A stretch of DNA of 64,000 bases, from positions 180,168 through 244,167 of the forward strand of contig NZ_BDHH01000006.1 of NCBI RefSeq assembly GCF_001748365.1, given 5' to 3'. Positions 44,108 to 52,800 of the stretch are shown in pieces (position 1 is the stretch's first letter; each line of letters begins with the position of its first letter). This DNA comes from Fusibacter sp. 3D3. GTDB taxonomy: Bacteria; Bacillota; Clostridia; Peptostreptococcales; Acidaminobacteraceae. The notes under the pieces are model-generated. The model searched no databases. It saw only the letters and a list, made by a program, of their open reading frames with translations, and was not told the origin of the DNA. Position numbers and translations under genes: made by a program.

Positions 44108-44926
44108 ATGAAATTACAACTGTCTGTCAAAGAACTTTCCGAAATCGTCGGTGTGTCCACTCGAAATATCCGCTATTATGATCAAATCGGTCTCTTTAAG
44201 CCCTCTGGTCAATTAGAAAACGGTTATCGTTATTATACGATCGAAAAAATAGAAGAACTTAGGTTGATCCGCTATTTAAGGCACTTAGACATTTCCATTA
44301 ACGAAATAAAATTACACCTTGAAAATCGTACTTTGGAGAATTATCTCAATGTGCTTGAAAACCAACTCGATCAAACAAGACTTAAAATGAAGCATCTCGA
44401 ATTTTTAGAAAAAAGGTTGGAAAAAAGAATGCAATCTTTAGCTTATATTCATCAGTTAGATGACATTGATAAAATCACTGTTAAAACACTCCCGAGGCGA
44501 TCCATTCTCAGACTCGACGAAGCCATTCATGAACCACTTGACTGGGAGATTGCCATGCTCAAATTTGAAAGGGCAGACGATATGCCACCCAGTCTTTTTA
44601 TTGGAGATATTGGGTTTTTTGTAGCGCTTTCAAGACTGGATCAAAGACACCCCACTGAATTCACCGGATTATACCTTGATCTTTCAGAAGGTTATGACCC
44701 TAACTCTAAGTTAATTTCGGAACTGCCTAGCGGTCGTTGGCTTACGCTCTATTTCAAAGGAGATCACTTTGATGCGCCACAAAATTATAAAAAACTCATT
44801 CAATTTGCTGAACACAACCATTTAGAGCTTGATTCATATGCACTTGAACGCGTCCTCATTGACCATTTTATTTCAAGTGATCCGAATCTTTATATCACGG
44901 AAATTCAAGTTAAAATCATTGACTAA
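44108..44926 (+). CDS. MerR family transcriptional regulator
   Basis: A 272-residue regulator: N-terminal MerR winged helix (LSVKELSEIVGVSTRNIRYY, then GYRYYTIEKIEELRLIRYLR), a coiled coil (about 78-110) and a C-terminal GyrI-like ligand domain of the BltR/BmrR class. Such proteins sense drugs or metabolites by bending 19-bp-spacer promoters. It is divergent from the B3/4-domain gene, whose promoter has exactly that architecture. GAGGAGG before the ATG. Its stop lies 3 bases from the convergent PLP/GNAT gene stop. Confidence 0.9.
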   Translation: MKLQLSVKELSEIVGVSTRNIRYYDQIGLFKPSGQLENGYRYYTIEKIEELRLIRYLRHLDISINEIKLHLENRTLENYLNVLENQLDQTRLKMKHLEFLEKRLEKRMQSLAYIHQLDDIDKITVKTLPRRSILRLDEAIHEPLDWEIAMLKFERADDMPPSLFIGDIGFFVALSRLDQRHPTEFTGLYLDLSEGYDPNSKLISELPSGRWLTLYFKGDHFDAPQNYKKLIQFAEHNHLELDSYALERVLIDHFISSDPNLYITEIQVKIID

Positions 44927-44929
44927 GCT

Positions 44930-46234
44930 TTATTCTTTATGAAAGATCATCCGATTGTATTTATGCTTAAATCCTAATTTTTCATAAAGCTTTTTTGCCC
45001 CTTTGTTGTCTAAATCCACATGGAGGGATAAGTTTTCCGAAGTTAAATCCAAAGCTCTTTGGATCAGTTCTGTACCGACTCCTCGACCTTTACTACCCTT
45101 TTGTGTGCCAATATAAGCCAAATGATATGTTGGAATAAAATCTTTGAATCCCAAGTTTACCACGATACAAATGCCTTCATACTCGCCATTTCTCGATGCC
45201 AACAATATAAAACCTCTTTCACTGGCGTTTTGAATCGCATCTTCAGTTTCTAAAGAAGAATCTGAATACTGTGCGAGCCACTGCCGTGTGTACTCAACCA
45301 GTTCTTTCTTAGACACTTCTTCAAAATCATTGATGTTTTCAATCTTAACATCACTTCTACCCTCGTTGAGTATGATGACATGTCGTCCCTTTTGAACCTC
45401 ACCAAGCTTGGCTTGTCTATAAAAAGCCGCAAAGGCATATGCTTCATTGGTCGTCACTTTTAAATGCTCAAGTCTTCGTAGAAGTTTAACGCTTTCATTG
45501 AGTTCATCCACTTCTATGGCGATAAGTTTACCATTGGTTTCCCATACAGATTTTTTTAAATCTGCCAGTAGCTTTTCATCCACAGGATCCCACTTTGAAA
45601 GTTCTTTCGAATTGGCTTCATCCTCAATGTAGGCTTCACCGATTTTAGGCGTCCCACAAACAATATTTGGAATTTGAACAAATTTACCATCAATCCAGTG
45701 TTTTAGCAAGACACTGTAGATACTTGTGAAGGTGTAACCATAGTTGAGCTGCGTGTAAATCGTCGTTACATTATGCTCAAGGCGGTTCACAATTTCTTCT
45801 GAAATTTCTTCAAGTGCCGTCTTGCTCAGCTGTGTTTTCATATGTCCTTCTACAGCCAGATAATAATGAGATTCCAGTGCAATTTCTTTCAAAATGACAA
45901 GTTGATCTTTTCTCATATGATTCTTCAACGCCATAAGCATTTCAAGCTTAAAATGTTTTACTTTCCACATCTCATTTTTAAATTGCGGCACAAGTATTTT
46001 CACTTCACTCAACGTTGCAAAGTAAAGCAAAGACTTGATATAATTAACAGAACCATTTACTAAAACACAATCATACCCCCTTGCGATTGCATCTCTAATT
46101 ACGATTTCACCCACTCGATCATATTTATGTCCTGTTGGATTTGAACCCTCTAATTTAATGTATATTTCACCTACATCCAATACTTTTTCTATTTGTCGTG
46201 CTCTCAACAATGGTGTTCTACCACTCTTTTTCAT
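44930..46234 (-). CDS. PLP-dependent (threonine-synthase-like) enzyme fused to GNAT acetyltransferase
   Basis: A 434-residue protein with two domains. Residues 1-300 resemble fold-type II PLP enzymes (threonine synthase or serine dehydratase group): RTPLLRARQIEKVL, KLEGSNPTGHKYDRVGE, VLVNGSVNYIKSLLYFA. Residues about 290-430 are a GNAT domain (GSKGRGVGTELIQRALDL). In threonine synthase the loop is NPTGSFKDR with the catalytic Lys in seventh place. Here NPTGHKYDR puts a Lys in sixth place, so the enzyme may bind PLP differently or be inactive. ATG at 46234 with AGGAG. Substrates unknown. Confidence 0.72.
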   Translation of the reverse strand: MKKSGRTPLLRARQIEKVLDVGEIYIKLEGSNPTGHKYDRVGEIVIRDAIARGYDCVLVNGSVNYIKSLLYFATLSEVKILVPQFKNEMWKVKHFKLEMLMALKNHMRKDQLVILKEIALESHYYLAVEGHMKTQLSKTALEEISEEIVNRLEHNVTTIYTQLNYGYTFTSIYSVLLKHWIDGKFVQIPNIVCGTPKIGEAYIEDEANSKELSKWDPVDEKLLADLKKSVWETNGKLIAIEVDELNESVKLLRRLEHLKVTTNEAYAFAAFYRQAKLGEVQKGRHVIILNEGRSDVKIENINDFEEVSKKELVEYTRQWLAQYSDSSLETEDAIQNASERGFILLASRNGEYEGICIVVNLGFKDFIPTYHLAYIGTQKGSKGRGVGTELIQRALDLTSENLSLHVDLDNKGAKKLYEKLGFKHKYNRMIFHKE

Positions 46235-46321
46235 AAATGTGCTCCTTTTTTTCCTTAATGATTTTAAAAAGTATACCTTCTTCATATTTTACCAGTAAAA
46301 TGGATATACGTCAAATTCACC

Positions 46322-46349
46322 TTGACTAAGTCTTCATATATGATATGCT
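46322..46349 (+). promoter_or_regulatory. Promoter of DEAD-box helicase A
   Basis: TTGACT (46322-46327), 16-bp spacer, TATGCT (46344-46349). Confidence 0.6.
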
Positions 46350-46387
46350 TATCAAGTTAAAAAACAAATACAGAAACTGAGGTCACT

Positions 46388-47506
46388 ATGAGCAATTTTG
46401 AAACACTTGGTTTAGACCCCTCATGGTCTAGTAAACTCAAAAAAATAGGGATTACAACGCCTACACCTATACAGACTATCGCCATTCCAGAAATATTAAA
46501 ACAGAGCGATGTCATCGCCGAAGCACAAACGGGTTCTGGAAAGACCTTCGCTTTTTTATTACCTATTCTACAAAATATTGATATCCTTTCACCCGTTATT
46601 CAAGCACTTGTTCTCGTCCCAACGAGAGAACTTGCGATTCAGATCACCGAAGAAGCTAAAAAGCTAACCGATGATCTTGGCATCAATGTGCTCTCCATCT
46701 ATGGCGGACAAGATCTTCAAAGTCAGTTTAAAAAATTAAATCATACCGTTCACATGATCATTGCAACACCTGGAAGGTTGATGGATCACTTAGACCGTGA
46801 AACGATTGACCTTTCCAAAGTAACGACTTTCGTCCTTGATGAGGCAGATCAAATGCTCGTAATGGGTTTTAGAAATGACATCGATAAAATCATATATATC
46901 GGTAAATTTAAAGCACAGATTCTCTGCTTTTCAGCTACAATTGATGCTAAAGTCAAAAAACTTGCCTACAAGTATATGAAAAACCCCGTGATTCTAAGTG
47001 CGCATTCAGACACCAAGCCTTTAGATGTCATTGAGCAACAAGTGGTCATGGTTTCAGATCGTTGGAAAATGGAAGCTTTATTAAAAGCACTGGATGAGAC
47101 CAATCCTTTTCTAGGCATTATCTTCTGCAGGACAAAGGTCAGAGCCGACAAACTCGAATCTGAAATGAAACGCTTAAAATACACCTGCGAAAAACTACAC
47201 AGTGATATCACTCAAAACAAAAGACAGCGCATCATGCGTCAATTCAAAGATGCCAAGTTTCAATATCTCATAACGACTGACGTTGCTTCAAGAGGAATTG
47301 ATGTCACTGGTATTACGCACATCTACAACTACGATATGCCTGAAAGCGTCGAAATCTATGTACATCGTGTGGGCAGAACAGGTAGAATGGGCGAAGATGG
47401 TATGGCGATTACTTTTGTAACGCCTAAAGATGAAGATATGCTCAAAGATATTGAAGGTAGACTGGGTGTCAGTGTTTCCAAATCTACCCATGAACATCAG
47501 AAATAA
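46388..47506 (+). CDS. DEAD-box RNA helicase A
   Basis: A 372-residue core helicase. Q-motif region TPTPIQTIAIPE, motif I AQTGSGKT (about 47-54), DEAD (about 152), SAT (about 182), and motif VI HRVGRTGRMG (about 326-333). No C-terminal RNA-binding extension, so it is shorter than CshA or DbpA types. A cold-shock protein and a second helicase follow, suggesting that the island loosens RNA structure in the cold. Confidence 0.92.
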   Translation: MSNFETLGLDPSWSSKLKKIGITTPTPIQTIAIPEILKQSDVIAEAQTGSGKTFAFLLPILQNIDILSPVIQALVLVPTRELAIQITEEAKKLTDDLGINVLSIYGGQDLQSQFKKLNHTVHMIIATPGRLMDHLDRETIDLSKVTTFVLDEADQMLVMGFRNDIDKIIYIGKFKAQILCFSATIDAKVKKLAYKYMKNPVILSAHSDTKPLDVIEQQVVMVSDRWKMEALLKALDETNPFLGIIFCRTKVRADKLESEMKRLKYTCEKLHSDITQNKRQRIMRQFKDAKFQYLITTDVASRGIDVTGITHIYNYDMPESVEIYVHRVGRTGRMGEDGMAITFVTPKDEDMLKDIEGRLGVSVSKSTHEHQK

Positions 47507-47523
47507 AGAACATCAGAAATAAA
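47492..47523. repeat. 16-bp tandem duplication over the helicase stop codon
   Basis: GAACATCAGAAATAAA occurs twice in tandem. The unit contains the last codons and the stop. Replication slippage is the likely source. Confidence 0.7.
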
Positions 47524-47528
47524 GAATC

Positions 47529-47558
47529 TCGAGGCTTGTGTCTGCCTCGAGTTTTTTA
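47529..47558 (+). terminator. Terminator of helicase A
   Basis: CTCGAGGC / GCCTCGAG stem, 8-base loop, then TTTTTTATTT. Confidence 0.85.
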
Positions 47559-47604
47559 TTTCATAAAGGTTGAACATCAATCGAATTACCAAAAGGCATT
47601 AAAA

Positions 47605-47632
47605 AAAGCCCTGTGCATTCACACAGGGCTTT
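47605..47632 (-). terminator. Terminator of the csp gene
   Basis: AAAGCCCTGTG / CACAGGGCTTT, an 11-bp stem, 6-base loop, then TTTTTTTAATG leftward. Confidence 0.88.
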
Positions 47633-47641
47633 ATCATATAA

Positions 47642-47845
47642 CTATCTTACGATAGCGATGTTCTCAGCTTGAGGACCTTTAGGGCCTTGAGCAACTTCGA
47701 AAGTTACTGCTTGTCCTTCTTCTAATGTTCTAAAACCATCAGAGTTAATTTGTGAGTAATGTGCGAACACATCTCTACCATCTTCTCCTGTAATAAAACC
47801 AAAACCTTTATCTGAGTTAAACCATTTTACTGTACCGTTCATCAT
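47642..47845 (-). CDS. Cold-shock protein (CspA family)
   Basis: A 67-residue single cold-shock domain with RNP1 KGFGFI and RNP2 VFAHY. It binds single-stranded RNA and prevents unwanted structure. Two Met codons occur at the start; the first lies 8 bases from AGGAGG and is preferred. The transcript has a leader of about 113 bases. The helicases on either side point away from it or run on the opposite strand, so it has its own promoter and terminator. Confidence 0.95.
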   Translation of the reverse strand: MMNGTVKWFNSDKGFGFITGEDGRDVFAHYSQINSDGFRTLEEGQAVTFEVAQGPKGPQAENIAIVR

Positions 47846-47957
47846 AACGTGTACCTCCTAATTTTTTTTTCCTTAAATCTTTGCAACAAATAACTTTAAT
47901 TAGGATCATACTATACAATAAAATACCCAGTTAAATTCTTTACTACTAATTTAAGCA
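47846..47957 (-). promoter_or_regulatory. Long 5' leader of csp mRNA
   Basis: About 113 bases from the predicted start to the first codon, AT-rich. Long leaders are common on csp genes and help temperature control by RNA structure. I saw no clear cold box by eye. Confidence 0.4.
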
Positions 47958-47964
47958 ACAACTA

Positions 47965-47993
47965 ATGATATCATGCATAGAAAGGCTTGTCAA
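47965..47993 (-). promoter_or_regulatory. csp promoter
   Basis: Leftward TTGACA (complement of 47988-47993), 17-bp spacer, TATCAT (complement of 47965-47970) with TGA just before it (extended -10). A strong promoter by eye. Confidence 0.85.
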
Positions 47994-48042
47994 ACTTTTT
48001 TGATGTTTTTATAAAATTTATTCTTTTAATGTTCCCATTATC

Positions 48043-48051
48043 TGATATAAT
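48043..48051 (+). promoter_or_regulatory. Extended -10 of helicase B
   Basis: TGATATAAT: extended -10 with TATAAT at 48046-48051; the -35 is poor. Leader about 58 bases. Confidence 0.5.
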
Positions 48052-48114
48052 GATCTGATGTATCTACAATCGTGACTTTAATAAAAAACGCTATATAAAA
48101 GAAAGAGGTCTCAA

Positions 48115-49224
48115 GTGTCATTTTATAAACTCGGTGTTAAGGGTGATCTGGTCTATGCCCTATCAACTCAAAACATCATCGATCCAACGCCTATACAAGC
48201 GCTAAGCATCCCGTTAATTCTAAAAGGACATGATCTTATCGCTGAGGCTCAAACGGGAACTGGAAAGACCTTAGCCTTCCTAATCCCTATTTTTCAACAA
48301 ATCCATCTAGAAGAAGATCATATACAGGCTTTGGTCATCGCGCCTACGCGTGAGCTCGCCATTCAAATACGTACTGTGGCAGATTTGCTTTCAGAAATCA
48401 TCCCAGTGACTGCTCTTGCTGCATACGGTGGTCAAGATGTCCTTGCGCAGCTTCATAAGCTAAAAAGTAGAATTCATCTTGTAATCGGTACACCTGGGAG
48501 AGTCTTAGATCATTTAAGACGTGGGAGTATTGATTTTTCAAGATTAAAAACCGTTATTGTGGATGAAGCCGATCAACTCTTTCATATCGGCTTTAAGCAA
48601 GATTTAGATGAGATCTTTTCTTATATACCCGATGCACATCAGACACTTTGCTTTTCTGCAACGATAGGCGATACGGTAGATCAGTTCTCAGCGCGTTATT
48701 TGAAATCGCCTAAAACTGTGGTGGCTCCAAAAGCCACGATCACACTGGATGCCATCGAGCAATTTATCTTAGAAACTTCTGGTAGACGTAAAATAGATGA
48801 TTTTGTGACTTTACTCAAACAAACCTATCCTCAAAAGGCGATCATTTTCTGTAGAAGTCGTCGCGGCACACAATCCCTTTATGAAGCCCTTAAAGAAAAA
48901 GGCTATAGCATCGAACCGCTTCACGGCGATTTAACGCAGGCTAAAAGAGAAGTGGTTATGAATGCCTTTCGTAACGATGAGATTCAATATCTCGTGGCAA
49001 CTGATGTTGCCGCACGTGGCCTTGATGTGGAAGGTGTCTCACATGTGTTTAACTACAATCTACCCGATGATGCCGAAAACTATGTGCACCGGATCGGTAG
49101 AACAGGCAGAGCAGGCAATATGGGCGTGGCCTACACGATCCTCACAGAGAAAGATGCTAAGCGTATGGAGGCTGTTGAAGCCTTTATTCAGATGAAAATC
49201 AATCGGTTTAGTTTTCAGAAATAA
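48115..49224 (+). CDS. DEAD-box RNA helicase B
   Basis: A 369-residue core helicase with motif I AQTGTGKT (about 45-52), DEAD (about 150), SAT (about 182) and HRIGRTGRAG. The start codon is GTG, preceded by GAGGT. It is of the same short type as helicase A but clearly divergent in sequence, so not a recent copy. It sits 4 kb or less from A and shares the cold-shock setting. Confidence 0.92.
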   Translation: MSFYKLGVKGDLVYALSTQNIIDPTPIQALSIPLILKGHDLIAEAQTGTGKTLAFLIPIFQQIHLEEDHIQALVIAPTRELAIQIRTVADLLSEIIPVTALAAYGGQDVLAQLHKLKSRIHLVIGTPGRVLDHLRRGSIDFSRLKTVIVDEADQLFHIGFKQDLDEIFSYIPDAHQTLCFSATIGDTVDQFSARYLKSPKTVVAPKATITLDAIEQFILETSGRRKIDDFVTLLKQTYPQKAIIFCRSRRGTQSLYEALKEKGYSIEPLHGDLTQAKREVVMNAFRNDEIQYLVATDVAARGLDVEGVSHVFNYNLPDDAENYVHRIGRTGRAGNMGVAYTILTEKDAKRMEAVEAFIQMKINRFSFQK

Positions 49225-49361
49225 GTTTATTCAAAATCATATTTGCTATTTATAATACAAAAACTTAAAGGGAACAACTTGAAACATAATTCAAGTTCTA
49301 TAATCTGGGTATACTCCTAAATGACGTACTTTAAGAAAACGTTTATTTATAGGTGGCTCTT

Positions 49362-49781
49362 ATGAATGTCAATTATAAAATTCAATCGCATAAATCTTTT
49401 GAAGATACGATTGAAGATCTAGTGGAAAGCTTAAAAGAACAGCAATTCGGTGTTTTATGGACATTTGACTTAAAAGGCAAGCTCGTTGAAAAGGGTTTGG
49501 ATTATGATAGACAGTATACGATTCTTGAGGTCTGTAATCCAAAGCAAGCACTGGATGTTTTAAACACCAACCATGAAGCTGGGTTTTTCTTACCTTGTAA
49601 GATCATTGTCTATGAAGACCATGGGGATATTTATGTGGGGATGCCTAGACCGACTTCACTGATCGGCTTACTGGGTGATTCTGCTTTGATCTCTGCAGCA
49701 GAAACGGTCGAGAGTAGTTTGAAAACGGCTATTTTGAAATCTTGCGAGGTTTTTAACGAGAAGGATTTGAAGCATCAATAG
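49362..49781 (+). CDS. DUF302 family protein
   Basis: A 139-residue protein resembling the DUF302 domain: SFEDTIEDLVESLKEQQFGVLWTFD, YTILEVCNPKQALDVL, FLPCKIIVYED. The function is unknown. ATG at 49362 with AGGTGG ahead; the longer frame begins with GTG. A TATAAT (49299-49304) and ACTTGAA/TTCAAGT dyad lie upstream. It converges with the giant RTX gene and shares its terminator. Confidence 0.75.
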   Translation: MNVNYKIQSHKSFEDTIEDLVESLKEQQFGVLWTFDLKGKLVEKGLDYDRQYTILEVCNPKQALDVLNTNHEAGFFLPCKIIVYEDHGDIYVGMPRPTSLIGLLGDSALISAAETVESSLKTAILKSCEVFNEKDLKHQ

Positions 49782-49813
49782 TGAGTGATAGATGATTAGA
49801 AAAGGAAAATAAG

Positions 49814-49853
49814 AAGCATCACGATGGGGGTTTTGGTCATCGTGATGCTTTTT
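49814..49853. terminator. Bidirectional terminator between DUF302 and RTX genes
   Basis: AAGCATCACGATG / CATCGTGATGCTT, 13-bp stem, 11-base loop, then TTTTTGGG rightward. Likely ends the RTX operon too. Confidence 0.8.
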
Positions 49854-49858
49854 GGGTT

Positions 49859-52800
49859 TTAATTATACGCTGACGCTATTGTGGGGAAAAAATTATTATC
49901 AGGATTGTTACTACTAGATTCATTAAAATTTTCCCACGAAACGTAACCGTCCATTGGAAATCCAGACATTTCCTCTATCAGTTGATTGATTTGTGTATTT
50001 AAAATTACATTTGAATTCGAATCAAAAATTCTTTCAATTTGATGCGATGCGTCATTAAACCATGCATTTACTCTAATATGGTCATCATCAGGACCATATT
50101 TTATGGTTAAGTCGCTACCTTCTCTTTTAAAATAAATATTTTTAGAGTCATCTGAAATTTTGATGTCATCTCTATTTTCAAGTAATGAATCATCTTCATA
50201 AATCGTATCGTGCCCATCATTTATCTCAAACTCATACACATCATTACCAGTTCCTCCATTTAATGTGTCATTACCTTTTCCTCCAGATAATGAATCATTA
50301 CCTGCATTTCCATTAAGTATGTCATTTCCGCCATAACCTTTTAGTTCTTCATCTCCATCATAACCATCAAGGGTTTCATCTGAATCAGTACCATTGATAT
50401 GTTTAAGTGCTTCCTCTATATCAGCTTCTTTCCATATGATTTCATGTAAACCTTCATCATCATATACCTTGAAATGAATTTCTTCAATTTTATGATTGAT
50501 GTACTGAACTTCGTTTTCTATAGTGATCTCCTCTTTCACAAAATGTCGATCCACGATTATTTTGTCTTCAGTTCCCTTTATAAGAACCTCTAAGTTTGAC
50601 ATATTGCGTCTCAATTGAACATCTTCAACCTTCAGTTGACCTAACATTATTATATCTTTATTATCAGTGTCCAAATTAGAATCGTAAATGATATCAACAC
50701 CATAAGTTTTATAAAAACGATATTCATCATTGCCACTATTTTTAATATCATCTTTACTATTGCCGCCTATTAAGATATCATTTCCTACTCCACTATTAAA
50801 TATATCATCTCCCTCTCCGCCATATAGTATGTTATTTCCTGACCAGCCATGTAATTCATCATTACCTAAACCACCATATAATTCATCATCACCGCTATCG
50901 CCACTCATCCACTCATCACCTTCGTCTCCATATATGATATCGTTTCCTTCGCCTCCAAATAAGTAGTCATCACCACCATTGCCATGTAAGATATCGTCAC
51001 CTTCACTACCCCAGAATGAATCGTTTCCTTCGCCTCCATATAGAGTATCCTCACCTGAGAATCCAAATATTTGATCATCACCTTCACCACCATATAAAGT
51101 ATTATTTCCGCTATCATTAGAAGAGTTATCCCCATATAAACGGTCATTGCCTTCACCACCGTATAGAGTATCGTCACCGGCACATCCATATAAAGTATCT
51201 TCCCCATCATCCCCATATAGGATATCATCACCATTGTCTCCCTGTAACAAATCATTCCCATCTCCACCATGAAGGATATCATTTCCGCCCTCTTCGACGC
51301 CATAATTTTCATCGCCATCTAAATAATCATCACCCTCATGTCCATATATTTCGTCATTCCCCTGTCCTCCGAATAGGGTATCCCTTCCTTTTCCGCCATG
51401 GATAAGATCGTTCCCATTACCACCTTCTATAAAAGTGCCTGTATCTCCTGCATACAAAGTATCATCACCATCATCGCCCTGTTGATAATATCCATCATCT
51501 GAATCACGTTTTTTCAATATAGCAGTATTATTTTCACCATCCCAACTTATATTTAAATTAAAAATCTTACTTAACACCCCCACATGTGCCATAAGTTTAT
51601 GATCTTCAGTCCCCACTTCTTGAACCATATCTGGTGCCACATGCATTTTCTCCTCTATTCCTTTAACAGATGCATCTTCTCCTTCTGGATTAACTATATT
51701 ATCATCATAATCAATCCAACTAATACTGCCTTTATAGACAATTGTGGCTCTCTTTTCTTCATCATTCCATTGAACAACAGTCCCAGGACAAACTTTATCA
51801 GCAAATTCTTTTACAGATACCATCGTATGCCCATTCTTGTTATATGGCGTATATTTAAAATCTAAAACATCTCCATCAAGCTTAATGTAAACACTCGGAT
51901 AATCTAACGGCGTTTTAGTCCCATCCAAATTGACAATACAATAGGCTTTTTCTATTTCAGTCAGTTCTTGAACAGCTGAAAGGTCCTTACTTATATCATA
52001 AGTCTTCCTCCCAATTTTAAGCTTTTCAATAGGCTTTTTAGCATCATCAAAATACGCTTTATTGTCATCTGCATAGTATTTTAAAACCCTTATAGAATCG
52101 CTTGTACTATTCTTAAATCTAAAAATCAGGTCTTCACCCTCTTTGTCTATAATTAGATCTTGGATTGATACATTTATGGATAGGGTATCTTCTCCCAAAT
52201 TTTTATATTTTACACCTTTTACACCACTATCTGAAAAATCCTCAAATTCTTTTATTGTATCGTTTCCATCGCCTCTTTCATAAATGTAAGTATCGTTACC
52301 AGCTTTTCCCTCTAGAGTGTCATCACCTTCACCACCTATTAGTACGTCTTCACATGTAGCTCCATTTAGGTGATCGTTACCGCCCAAACCTCTCAATGTA
52401 TAGATGGTATGAGGCGTTAGAGGGCCAAACAATTTATTATCCGTTCTAGAATCAATTGTTTCAGATTTATATGTACCATAGATATCTGTCGCAATATTGT
52501 CATATTCAACGAGGTCCGCTAATGATTCCCCATCTAACAAGATATCAGATTGAAATGCAGTAGGAAATCCCTTAGTCCCATCCAAGAAATAATCTTTTAT
52601 GGTAATACTTGAATCATCATTTGTATAAAGTATTAAGTCAGCTTTCACGCGTTTCATGCTGTTGAGCTCATCTACAACAATTTCACCTTCTACGCCATCA
52701 GGTTTCCCCATATTAAACTCAAATTGTTCTTCAATGATATCATCACCATGCGATCCCTTGAAAATATATTGATCTCGACCTTTCCCTCCGATTAAATGAT

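Noticed and set aside
49270..49310. Promoter for DUF302 with TTGAAA and TATAAT
   Set aside because: Spacing is only 14 bases. The ACTTGAA/TTCAAGT dyad may be an operator, but the promoter is not convincing.
50905..51318. 137-codon frame with Met-rich repeats inside the RTX gene
   Set aside because: The repeats are those of the RTX nonapeptides read in another frame; no independent start signal.
50200..51450. Regular short DNA repeats resembling a CRISPR array or satellite
   Set aside because: They encode the GGxGxDxL nonapeptides in frame; spacing is 27 bases with no constant repeat and spacer division.
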